A DNA stretch of 5,246 bases, from positions 1-5,246 of the forward strand of contig JAOZQB010000202.1 of assembly GCA_029932445.1 (NCBI GenBank), in the 5' to 3' direction. Position numbers and translations under genes: made by a program. This DNA is from Bacteroidales bacterium (GTDB taxonomy: Bacteria; Bacteroidota; Bacteroidia; Bacteroidales; JAADGE01). The notes below the pieces were generated by a model that was not told the DNA's origin, searched no databases, and saw only the letters and a program-made list of their open reading frames with translations. Each line of letters opens with the position of its first letter. Within the stretch, counting starts at the first letter, position 1. Positions 1-5,246 of the stretch are shown here, piece after piece.

Positions 1-2
1 TT

Positions 3-365
3 CCTGGTTATGGGACTCTTGCTTCATTGGCAATCACTGGTATAACGAATTTGTCTATTCCTTCTGTTGGAGATAATGTTTATTATACATTTTATAATGA
101 CCAAAATCTTATTATTGAAAAAGGTAATGGAATTGCTGCAACAGGGCGACACACAAATTATTTAAATGGTGGCTTTACTATTAAACTTTTTAATGACAAT
201 TTTAGGAATGGTATAGATGTAAGTGTTAAAGTTATAGTTATGAGAGTCAATAAAACATATGAGGACAAGAACTATAAAAAACAAAAGATTAAACCAAGAA
301 AGGTTACCTTAAATAAAAAACGTATGGTTGTTAATACAACTAAAATACGTATAAATGCCGAATAG
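3..365 (+). CDS. Unrecognised protein, 3' end only (5' end outside window)
   Basis: The frame is open from the first full codon of the window (position 3) to a TAG stop at 363-365, giving 120 visible residues. The first possible start inside the window is a TTG at 27, but since the frame stays open upstream of it the gene most likely begins before the window. The visible protein starts with a hydrophobic, Gly/Thr/Ser-rich stretch that looks beta-rich (PGYGTLASLAITGITNLSIP), continues with alternating beta-type segments, and ends in a strongly basic tail rich in Lys and Arg with no acidic cluster. I see no catalytic motif, no membrane helix and no family I recognise. Only 15 bases separate its stop from the attC-like element at 381, so it may be the cargo of a gene cassette. 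Function is unknown. The frame and stop are clear; whether it is expressed is not. Confidence 0.6.
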   Translation, partial: PGYGTLASLAITGITNLSIPSVGDNVYYTFYNDQNLIIEKGNGIAATGRHTNYLNGGFTIKLFNDNFRNGIDVSVKVIVMRVNKTYEDKNYKKQKIKPRKVTLNKKRMVVNTTKIRINAE

Positions 366-380
366 GATAAAAAACGTGCT

Positions 381-565
381 GTAACACCAGCTAAAAAATC
401 ATGCAGGCAAAGTCTCAAATTGATAACAAGAATAAGAAATATACACCGCAAAATCTTTAATTAGATTTTGTTAATAATTTAAAAGGTAAAATTAAAAATT
501 TGGCTACCACGCAAATTGAAAAGTCGCAGTTTTAAGCCTGCACGCTTTTTAGCCAACCGTTAAAA
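381..565 (+). other. attC-like integron recombination site (imperfect long inverted repeat)
   Basis: The two ends of this gene-free stretch are complementary in several blocks, in the order seen in attC sites. The outer TAAC (382-385) matches GTTA (559-562). An unpaired spacer follows (ACCA 386-389 against CAACC 554-558). Then GCTAAAAA (390-397) matches TTTTTAGC (546-553), a short bulge follows, and TGCAGGC (402-408) matches GCCTGCA (536-542). The loop is about 127 bases and contains a further hairpin (AAAATCT 450-456 with AGATTTT 463-469). An R box, unpaired spacer and L box with a variable middle is the known attC plan. The right end GTTAAAA is close to, but not exactly, the GTTRRRY consensus, and the left box CTGTAAC is a poor RYYYAAC. 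The right arm could instead pair with TTGGCTA at 500-506. It lies between the stop of one gene and the start of the next, as in cassettes. No integrase is in the window. It could instead be another type of Bacteroidota dispersed repeat. Confidence 0.45.
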
Positions 566-569
566 CCAA

Positions 570-1319
570 ATGAAAACATCAATATTAATATTATTTGTAT
601 TTATTTCATCAACTCTTTTTGCACAAAAAGATTGTAATGACTACCCTAAAAATTATGTTCCTATTGATTTAACGGATGCTCTAAACTATCTTGACTGTAT
701 TTGGAATGACTCTCTCAAAACGGATTTTAAAAAATTACCTGAAAGAGTTGCCGTAAATGATTATTATCGTAATTACAGAGTAGGAATTAGTGAAAGATGG
801 GGATTAGTCAACGGAAATACAGATATTTACAATTATTTTCAAAATTTAGGTATTTTTAACCCTGATGACATGTCTCATATAATATTAACATCATTTCACA
901 GATATTTAAACGGCAAAGATTTAGAGTTTGAGAAAACAGTTAAACGTTATATTATTTTAAGAAAACGTAAAGAAGCAGAAGAAAGAAAATTAAGAGAAAC
1001 TCTCTTTTCCGGTTTTGAAGTAAATGACACAGTCTGTTTTAAATATAATTTGGGATTTGCTTCACGAGAACAAAGAAGTTCTTTTTATAATGACTCTTGT
1101 GATGCAAAGGGTGTACTGTTAGAAAAAAATCTTTCAAATTTACAATTAAAAATACGACTTCTTGAAAGTTGTGATTCATTAGGAGTTATTATAGCCATAG
1201 AGGATGTTTATGAAAAGAAAGATTTAAAAGTGGTTTTAACAGAAAAAGGCAAGAAATTTTACATGAAAGAAAATGATGTAAAATGGACTTATTTTGATTT
1301 ATGGCAAAAAAACGAATAA
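570..1319 (+). CDS. Secreted protein with DUF6794-like N-terminal domain
   Basis: The 249-residue product begins with a clear Sec signal peptide: MKTS, a hydrophobic core at about 4-17, and a likely cut after LFA at 18, leaving Gln19 at the N-terminus. The Cys at 22 is not in a lipobox, so it is probably soluble in the periplasm or exported rather than a lipoprotein. Residues about 25-115 have the pattern I associate with DUF6794 proteins: a YP-x-N start, a predicted helix with a central Trp (DCIWNDS), a LPE motif (57-59), ERWGL (75-79), and a closing FNPDDMSHIIL...HRYL block (96-113). That assignment is from memory of the family and is tentative. A charged helix (about 125-145) links to a C-terminal, beta-rich region (150-249) that I do not recognise. 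The ATG follows the GTTA of the attC-like element by 8 bases, with only A-rich sequence and no Shine-Dalgarno motif before it. The role is unknown. Confidence 0.8.
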   Translation: MKTSILILFVFISSTLFAQKDCNDYPKNYVPIDLTDALNYLDCIWNDSLKTDFKKLPERVAVNDYYRNYRVGISERWGLVNGNTDIYNYFQNLGIFNPDDMSHIILTSFHRYLNGKDLEFEKTVKRYIILRKRKEAEERKLRETLFSGFEVNDTVCFKYNLGFASREQRSSFYNDSCDAKGVLLEKNLSNLQLKIRLLESCDSLGVIIAIEDVYEKKDLKVVLTEKGKKFYMKENDVKWTYFDLWQKNE

Positions 1320-1385
1320 AAGATGGCGAAAAATAAAAAAAATAAGGACAAATTACAAACCTGAAAGTAATAAATACTGCAAAAC

Positions 1386-1406
1386 TTCCCTCAAGACCGC
1401 AGGGAA
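1386..1406 (+). terminator. Weak hairpin, possible terminator of the upstream gene
   Basis: TTCCCT (1386-1391) pairs with AGGGAA (1401-1406) around a 9-base loop. The T-rich stretch (CTTTGCGTTTTTAGTTTTAT) begins only a few bases later and is interrupted, so this is at best a weak intrinsic terminator 66 bases after the stop at 1319. The same place carries AATCTTTG (1409-1416), one mismatch from the TAnnTTTG box, so it could equally be part of the promoter of the next gene. Confidence 0.25.
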
Positions 1407-1448
1407 TAATCTTTGCGTTTTTAGTTTTATAAATATTTAAAAAGCACA

Positions 1449-1958
1449 ATGAAAAAAGCATTGATAATAATTATTTTTCTTTTCGGATCATTATCGGCTA
1501 AAAGTGATGTTATTTATTTTCCTTATCAATATACATTGGTTTCATATTCTGTTGAATTCATATATAGTGCAGAATGGGTAAAAAAGCTAAAGAGCAGTAA
1601 TGTTTTTTGGGCAGGTACGGGAATAGTCGGTTCTTTCTTTTATATGAAAAAACCGACAGCAGGAGTTGAAGTTGCATATGAGAGAAGATTTTATTTTAAG
1701 CCTGATTTATACAATCATTTTTTTATCAGCGGATATTTGGGTGCTGCATATATGACTAATTTTAAAAATATCAACGATGTAGGTATTGTTCCGGGATTTA
1801 AGCTCAATTATAAGGCACAACTTAAGAAAAATCTTGTTTTAGAGCCATATGTCGGACTTTCTCTGCCTGTTACTATCGGCTACTTTCCTTTTCCTGTAGC
1901 AACGGTTGGATTACGATTGGGAATCTGTAAATTGAAAAAAAGAAATAAATTAAAATAA
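1449..1958 (+). CDS. Small predicted outer-membrane beta-barrel protein
   Basis: The 169-residue product starts with a typical signal peptide (MKKALIIIIFLFGSLSA), probably cut near residue 17-19. The rest is made of alternating polar and hydrophobic segments rich in Tyr, Phe and Gly, separated by short polar turns. Examples are WAGTGIVGSFFYM near 54-66, GVEVAYERRFYF near 72-83, HFFISGYLGAAYM near 90-102, VGIVPGFKLNYKAQL near 111-125, LVLEPYVGLSLP near 129-140 and ATVGLRLGI near 151-159. This is the pattern of small outer-membrane beta barrels of Bacteroidota. It lacks the usual aromatic final residue and ends in a Lys-rich tail (KLKKRNKLK), which is odd for a barrel protein. It lies 129 bases after the preceding secreted-protein gene on the same strand and may be cotranscribed. 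The ATG is preceded by an A/T-rich leader without Shine-Dalgarno. I cannot name a specific family or ligand. Confidence 0.75.
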   Translation: MKKALIIIIFLFGSLSAKSDVIYFPYQYTLVSYSVEFIYSAEWVKKLKSSNVFWAGTGIVGSFFYMKKPTAGVEVAYERRFYFKPDLYNHFFISGYLGAAYMTNFKNINDVGIVPGFKLNYKAQLKKNLVLEPYVGLSLPVTIGYFPFPVATVGLRLGICKLKKRNKLK

Positions 1959-2070
1959 ACATACTGATTTGTTTATATATAAGGATAAAAGAATCATTTG
2001 AATTTAATAAAAATATAAAAAGGCGGTAATAAATAAATAAACCATATTAAAACGTTTCATATTCGAATCG

Positions 2071-2934
2071 TTACACTTTAACCTGATACCAAGGATATTT
2101 AACAGCACCCATTTCTTTAAAAAACGGTTCGGGGAAGTAATTTAATCCGAAAAAATCAAGCGTTAATGCTTTCTCGGAATGGGTTTTAATGTAGTAGTCA
2201 ATCAGTCCGTAAAGGGCTTTTTTGCTTTCGGCTTCTTTGGTTTGCACGGCATGTATGATGTTCACTTTATAATGTGAACTGATAAATAAAACGGCGGCAA
2301 TCAATCGATTATGATTGTTGAAAGCCCCGTAAATTTGACCCAAATTTTTTCGCAAGGAAACGGCAGCTAATCGTCTTAAGGTATCTGTATCTTTTCGATT
2401 TAAGGATTTGGTAAGTGTGGACAGAAGCGTGATTCCGTTGGGTAAAATGCCTGTATTAAAAAATACATTGTTGGATTCGGAACTGTTTAATTGTTTAATA
2501 ACAAAACCGGTTTCGGAATGATTTATGTCTTTATACGGTCTGATTAAATCTAATTTCCATGAATCGAAGATTTTTATTTTTGAAGTATCATGTTTTAAAT
2601 CCGGATTTTCACTTGTGATTTTCACGGTTTTTGCATAAGATTTTAAAAGCCTTAAAAAATCGTTTATTGTTTTTTTGCCGATTTCTCCTGAAGAATAAAT
2701 GTCCGTCTTGCTATGAAATTTATAATTTTTTACGGAAGGAATACCGAAAAATGAATGTAAGGGTAAAGGCATCACAGCTCGATAATTACCTTTTACAATA
2801 CCGCCCCAATTTTTACAAACGGAATCCAAAAACCATGAATATCCGAACACATCACCGTTTTGTGAACGTGCAACGCATCTGTCCCACAGAATGGTGTCAA
2901 TATCTTCGTTATTTATAATGCGAATATCGGGCAT
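2071..2934 (-). CDS. GNAT-fold acyltransferase-like protein
   Basis: The 287-residue protein looks like the GNAT/FemAB-like acyl-CoA N-acyltransferase proteins common in Bacteroidota. The N-terminal part has the recurring pattern of a Trp/Asp helix (ILWDRCVARS, 15-24), a GYSWFLD motif (31-37), a central W43 and a MPLPL strand (55-59) near an aromatic-rich loop. The C-terminal part has the beta-turn-beta of a GNAT core: an IYGAFNNHNRLIAAVLFI segment (201-218) and a HYKVNIIHAV strand (221-230). These lead into a Lys-containing helix (238-250) and LTLDFFGLN...PEPFFKEMGA (258-277), where the last element resembles the end of the acyl-CoA domain. The acceptor is unknown; a peptidoglycan, lipid or polysaccharide substrate would fit, but this is not shown. 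ATG at 2934 is firm, because an in-frame TAA lies 9 bases upstream. It follows radC by 91 repeat-filled bases on the same strand, and its stop faces the plus-strand barrel gene. Confidence 0.7.
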   Translation of the reverse strand: MPDIRIINNEDIDTILWDRCVARSQNGDVFGYSWFLDSVCKNWGGIVKGNYRAVMPLPLHSFFGIPSVKNYKFHSKTDIYSSGEIGKKTINDFLRLLKSYAKTVKITSENPDLKHDTSKIKIFDSWKLDLIRPYKDINHSETGFVIKQLNSSESNNVFFNTGILPNGITLLSTLTKSLNRKDTDTLRRLAAVSLRKNLGQIYGAFNNHNRLIAAVLFISSHYKVNIIHAVQTKEAESKKALYGLIDYYIKTHSEKALTLDFFGLNYFPEPFFKEMGAVKYPWYQVKV

Positions 2935-2948
2935 TTTTGTTTAATTGT

Positions 2949-2990
2949 TTAGTTCTTAGTGCCTAGTAATTAGTACTTAGTGCTTAATTT
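2949..2990. repeat. Degenerate 7-base tandem repeat, block 1 (TTAGTnC)
   Basis: Six consecutive 7-base units can be read: TTAGTTC, TTAGTGC, CTAGTAA, TTAGTAC, TTAGTGC and a decayed TTAATTT. The first five fit TTAGTnC with few changes. It lies between radC and the GNAT-like gene and shows no coding potential. Such short heptamer arrays are known in intergenic DNA of Bacteroidota and cyanobacteria. Confidence 0.7.
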
Positions 2991-3000
2991 ATTTTCGTCT

Positions 3001-3028
3001 TTAATTCATAATTCATAACTCATAATTA
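3001..3028. repeat. Degenerate 7-base tandem repeat, block 2 (ATAATTC)
   Basis: Four consecutive 7-base units are visible: TTAATTC, ATAATTC, ATAACTC and ATAATTA. The last unit overlaps the radC stop codon (complement of TTA at 3026-3028). The unit length equals that of the neighbouring block at 2949-2990, but the sequence differs, with 10 bases between the blocks. Confidence 0.65.
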
Positions 3029-3721
3029 AACAACTCCTTCATCGGCAAAACTGTAAAAATGATTATAACTCACAATAACATGGTCTAGAAAAGAAATATC
3101 AACCAATTCGCAAGCGGATTTCAGTTTTTTTGTCAGATTAATATCTTCACTGCTCGGTTTTATATTTCCCGAAGGATGATTATGGCAAACAATAATCCCG
3201 CTTGCCGTTTTTTCAATGGCTGCTTTTAAAATAATTTTGATATCGGTAACCGTTCCGGAAACACCGCCGGCACTAATTTTTTTCAATTCGATAATTTTAT
3301 TGGCTCGGTTTAAAATCATTAGCCAAAATTCTTCATACGGTAAATCGCCTAATTTCTGACCGAAAATTTCAAAAATATCTTTACTGCTCTTAATTTGCTT
3401 TCGTTCAATAACTTCCGAAATATTTCTGCGCTTTCCGAGTTCCAATGCCGCAACAATTGAGATGGCTTTTGCTTCACCGATGCCTTTATATTTTTGTAAA
3501 TCGGAGATGCTGAGTTTTGCTGTTTCGTTGAGATTATTTTGATTATCCGATAACATACGTTTAGCAAGTTCAACGGCAGATTCGTTTCTGTTTCCCGAAC
3601 TGATTAATATCGCAATAAGCTCGGCATCCGATAAGGTTTCAATCCCTTTCGTCAGCAATTTTTCTCGCGGACGGTCATCGGCAGCCCAATTTTTTATGCT
3701 TTTTCGTGTGCTTTCTTTCAT
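3026..3721 (-). CDS. radC: RadC family protein (UPF0758, JAMM/MPN+ domain)
   Basis: The 231-residue length is normal for a full RadC protein. The N-terminus has the family opening (IKNWAADDRPREKLL at 9-23, then LSDAELIAILISSG at 30-43), followed by a helix-hairpin-helix segment (LQKYKGIGEAKAISIVAALELGKR, about 75-98). The C-terminal JAMM domain holds the metal-binding pattern HxHPSG...SxxD: His180, His182, Ser190 and Asp193 in HNHPSGNIKPSSED, followed by LDHVIV (212-217). The JAMM fold is that of zinc metalloproteases, but the biochemical role of RadC is unsettled; the old DNA-repair link in E. coli has been retracted in effect by later work. All expected motif residues are present, so the gene looks intact. 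ATG at 3721 agrees with the usual family start. It follows the broken propeller gene by 26 bases and has a candidate own promoter at 3740-3747. Confidence 0.96.
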   Translation of the reverse strand: MKESTRKSIKNWAADDRPREKLLTKGIETLSDAELIAILISSGNRNESAVELAKRMLSDNQNNLNETAKLSISDLQKYKGIGEAKAISIVAALELGKRRNISEVIERKQIKSSKDIFEIFGQKLGDLPYEEFWLMILNRANKIIELKKISAGGVSGTVTDIKIILKAAIEKTASGIIVCHNHPSGNIKPSSEDINLTKKLKSACELVDISFLDHVIVSYNHFYSFADEGVV

Positions 3722-3739
3722 TATCGGAATTCTTCAATG

Positions 3740-3747
3740 CAAAGATA
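3740..3747 (-). promoter_or_regulatory. Candidate -7 box of a radC promoter
   Basis: On the minus strand this reads TATCTTTG, a full match to the Bacteroidota -7 consensus TAnnTTTG. Transcription would start about 5-8 bases further down, leaving a leader of roughly 10-15 bases before the radC ATG at 3721. A TTTG that could act as the -33 element lies at 3776-3773, but the 25-base gap is a little longer than the usual 19-21. The box sits immediately after the stop of the propeller gene, so radC could be transcribed despite the nonsense codon there. Confidence 0.45.
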
Positions 3748-4707
3748 TTATTTATCGGATAAATTTAATAACCAAAGACTTGTTCCGTCACTTTTATCCG
3801 GATCTGAAGAAACGGATTCAAAAGCTAATTTAGTGCCGTCGGGCGATATTGAAGGTGCACCGTCGTAGCCGTCATAATTTGTTAATCGAATCGGATTTCC
3901 GCCCGATAGGAGAACTTTATAAATATTGGCAAGTTTTACATCATCATTTTCCGAACTGAAAATAATGTATTGACCGTCGTGCGAGAAAACAGCATCGGTT
4001 TTGTTGCCGCTGAAATCGGTAATTTTGGTTTTGCCGGAACCGTCGGTATTCATCACCCAAATATCCCATTGATTATTTGCTTCTTTTTGATATAAAATTT
4101 TATCACCTTTCGGCGACCAATTCGGTTGTTTACAATCTTCTCCCGAAGCTGTTAAATGAATGTAAGCCGATGTGCCGTTAAGTTTGTATTTTGTGATAAT
4201 ACCGTTTTTTTCTTCATCAAGTTTATGATTTTCAAAAACCAGCCAATTTCCGTCAGGAGAGAAAGTCGGTTCGTAGCCGACACTGTCGGTTCTGTTTGTG
4301 ATACGAATTTCACTACCGCTTGTTCCGTTTTCTGAAATATAATAAATTTCATCATGCGGTTCTCTGTCGGAAGAAAATATAATTGCCTTTAAAGAATCAT
4401 TCCAACATTCACCGGGTAAATTTACATTGCTGCTGCCGTCAGTTATCAGAGGTTTTTAATCTTTTGTTTCAAGGTTATAAATGTATAAATCCGAAGGCGG
4501 TTTGTTATATCCTTTTTTAAAATTGGTGAAAACAATTGATTTTCCGTCAGGTGAAAATGCGGGATTTTGAATACTGCCGGCTAAATCAATTTCTAATTTT
4601 ACGGCATTGTCATTTCTGAGAAGGTCTTCATTATTATTTCTTTTACAAGAAGCAAATAAACTGATTATTGCTGCTGAAAACAAGATTGTTTTTAATGTTT
4701 TTTTCAT
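3748..4707 (-). pseudogene. TolB/PD40-like beta-propeller lipoprotein, interrupted by one in-frame stop
   Basis: The frame from ATG 4707 to TAA 3748 has 320 codons and only one internal stop, a TAA at 4458-4456 (codon 84). The first part carries a lipoprotein signal ending in LFASC with Cys21 as the lipidation site. PD40/TolB-like repeat motifs then follow: FSPDG at 51-55, a degenerate copy at 100-114 (CWNDSLKAIIFSSD), FSPDG at 149-153, WSPKG at 197-201, FSHDG at 241-245 and ISPDG at 287-291. That makes six blades, consistent with a complete six-bladed propeller if the stop were read as an amino acid. The stop lies between blades 1 and 2. The 133 codons after it contain no ATG, GTG or TTG until a GTG at 4056, so reinitiation would give only the last two blades. 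Such lipoproteins probably bind a ligand or protein at the envelope; a precise role is not evident. A recent nonsense mutation or a base error fits best. Confidence 0.85.
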
Positions 4708-4741
4708 GTGTATATTTTTTTAATTTTTAAAGGTCACATAG

Positions 4742-4761
4742 CCTGCCTGCCGGTAGGCAGG
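4742..4761. repeat. GC-rich imperfect palindrome (CCTGCCTGCC / GGTAGGCAGG)
   Basis: The two 10-base halves pair at nine of ten positions, with a single G-T pair at 4749/4754. It stands out sharply from the surrounding A/T-rich DNA. Motifs of the form CCTGCC(t)GCCGGCAGGCAGG are found as dispersed intergenic palindromes in Bacteroidota and other phyla; I recognise the type but cannot count copies here. It lies in the presumed leader of the propeller gene, 35 bases before its ATG, and would form a strong hairpin in that RNA. Confidence 0.7.
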
Positions 4762-4795
4762 GAACACACCCGCATGCCTGATTATTTTTATTCTG

Positions 4796-4803
4796 CAAAG
4801 TTA
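4796..4803 (-). promoter_or_regulatory. Candidate -7 box for the propeller-radC-GNAT transcription unit
   Basis: On the minus strand this reads TAACTTTG, a full match to TAnnTTTG. It would give a leader of about 80 bases to the ATG at 4707, with the GC-rich palindrome inside that leader. I see no TTG at the expected -33 distance, which lowers confidence. Confidence 0.45.
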
Positions 4804-5037
4804 TGTCCGTGCATTAGTCATTCCCTTGGGTGTTAGGCTTTTATTCCGGGTGTTTCATTTTAATTGTGATTTAAGTTTCTGATTAAGTGTATTTTATGAG
4901 ATATTATTAAGAATACATAAAAATATTTATGGAATTAATAAACATTAAACATCTATATATCAAACAACATAAACAAACAACTAAGCTAAACTTTAAAACT
5001 ACACAAACCTAAATCAAAAACAAGGAAAACTTTTGAG

Positions 5038-5064
5038 CTGCTCTTTTACCGGAGCAGTTTTTTT
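5038..5064 (+). terminator. Intrinsic terminator, plus strand, without an upstream plus-strand gene
   Basis: CTGCTC (5038-5043) pairs perfectly with GAGCAG (5052-5057) around an 8-base loop, and seven T residues (5058-5064) follow directly. A G-T pair could extend the stem at each side. The T run lies on the plus-strand side only; read on the minus strand the hairpin is followed by CTCAAAAG and then a mixed stretch, so it is at most a weak terminator for the hydrolase gene. Confidence 0.75.
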
Positions 5065-5151
5065 ATGTTTTAATTTTCAGTAAAAATATTGTTTGAATGT
5101 TTAATTAAAATATAAGAAACCATAAATATAAAAATATTTTCAGAAACAAAT

Positions 5152-5246
5152 TTATGAATTTATAAAATATGAGAATACTTTAATAAAGTCTTGTTGTTTT
5201 TCGATATGAACAAGATGACCGGCATTCGGGATTATTTTTATTTCGG
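5152..5246 (-). CDS. Alpha/beta hydrolase, C-terminal fragment (gene continues beyond window)
   Basis: Reading the minus strand from 5244 gives 30 residues before a TAA at 5154-5152. They contain IPNAGHLVHIEKQQDFIKVF. The GH-x-x-HIE-x-x-x-(D/E)F pattern is the typical end of alpha/beta-hydrolase-fold enzymes, where the first His (tenth visible residue) is the histidine of the Ser-Asp-His catalytic triad and the following helix closes the fold. The fragment ends with a normal short tail (SYFINS), so the C-terminus looks natural. The substrate cannot be told from this piece. It is too short to separate the many subfamilies, MenH-like enzymes among them. It runs in the same direction as the propeller gene but is 444 bases away, so a shared operon is unlikely. 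Confidence 0.8.
   Translation of the reverse strand, partial: EIKIIPNAGHLVHIEKQQDFIKVFSYFINS

Larger units (their letters stand above)
4708..5151. other. 444-base gene-free region between two minus-strand genes
   Basis: No convincing protein gene is present. From left to right it holds an A/T-rich leader next to the propeller ATG, a GC-rich palindrome (4742-4761), a minus-strand -7 box (4796-4803), a possible long-range stem (GAACACACCCG at 4762-4772 against CGGGTGTTTC at 4847-4856), a plus-strand stretch with almost no G (4933-5023), a plus-strand intrinsic terminator (5038-5064) and a plain A/T-rich segment up to the hydrolase stop. The longest ATG-led plus-strand frame I found, 4929-5012 (27 codons), has no family resemblance and may be chance. 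Confidence 0.6.

Noticed and set aside
495..502. AAAATTTG as a -7 promoter box for the gene at 570
   Set aside because: It misses the conserved first T of TAnnTTTG, and the nearest upstream TTG (468-470) is too far away; it also lies inside the attC-like loop.
1189..1461. Minus-strand open frame of 90 codons
   Set aside because: It overlaps the end of the DUF6794-like gene on the opposite strand and the following gap; the Phe/Leu/Ile-rich product is what antisense A/T-rich DNA gives.
2051..2072. Small imperfect hairpin (AACG/CGTT plus TTC/GAA with a T-T mismatch) at the end of the GNAT-like gene
   Set aside because: The stem is short and mismatched and overlaps the stop codon; the following T-rich stretch on the minus strand is broken, so I do not call a terminator between the convergent genes.
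2631..2918. Plus-strand open frame of 95 codons
   Set aside because: It is antisense to the GNAT-like gene and encodes no recognisable pattern.
3349..3573. Minus-strand open frame of 74 codons inside radC
   Set aside because: It is a shifted-frame shadow of the well-conserved RadC coding sequence.
4152..4355. Minus-strand open frame of 67 codons
   Set aside because: It lies in another frame inside the propeller pseudogene, whose own frame encodes clear repeat motifs there; the product has no recognisable feature.
4456..4458. Reassigned TAA codon as an explanation for the internal stop
   Set aside because: Six of the seven gene ends seen here use TAA as the final stop, so a code change is not supported.
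5121..5156. Inverted repeat CATAAAT / ATTTATG at the hydrolase stop
   Set aside because: Seven A/T-only pairs apart from one C-G, in very A/T-rich DNA with a long loop; expected by chance and unlike a terminator.

Overview
The window looks like a piece of a Bacteroidota chromosome, probably from an AT-rich marine or gut-type lineage. The evidence is the low GC content, A-rich start regions without Shine-Dalgarno sequences, Bacteroidota-type -7 promoter boxes (TAnnTTTG), many MKK-type signal peptides, and proteins typical of the phylum. Nothing in the sequence fixes the genus.

Left part (1-1958, plus strand, the most AT-rich part): the 3' end of an unrecognised gene (3-365); a long imperfect inverted repeat (381-565) built like an integron attC site; a secreted protein that resembles DUF6794 family members (570-1319); and a small predicted outer-membrane beta-barrel protein (1449-1958). 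The second gene starts 8 bases after the GTTA of the attC-like element, as cassette genes often do. This part reads as accessory, possibly the end of a gene-cassette array.

Middle part (2071-4707, minus strand, convergent with the left part, with more ordinary GC): three genes in one direction, in transcription order a lipoprotein with a TolB/PD40-type six-bladed propeller (4707-3748), RadC (3721-3026) and a GNAT-fold acyltransferase-like protein (2934-2071). The propeller gene has one in-frame TAA after codon 83 but is open in the same frame on both sides, so it is annotated as a pseudogene by point nonsense mutation (or a sequence error). RadC has a candidate promoter of its own in the 3' end of the broken gene. 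The RadC-GNAT gap is filled with two blocks of degenerate 7-base tandem repeats, one of which supplies the RadC stop codon.

Right part (4708-5246): a 444-base gene-free stretch with a GC-rich palindrome, a minus-strand -7 box, a tract almost without G on the plus strand, and a good plus-strand intrinsic terminator with no plus-strand gene in front of it. It is followed by the last 30 codons of a minus-strand alpha/beta hydrolase.

No CRISPR array, tRNA, rRNA, transposase or integrase gene was seen. No clearly new multi-gene system is evident. The points most worth a second look are the attC-like element, the nonsense-interrupted propeller lipoprotein and the orphan terminator with its G-poor leader.
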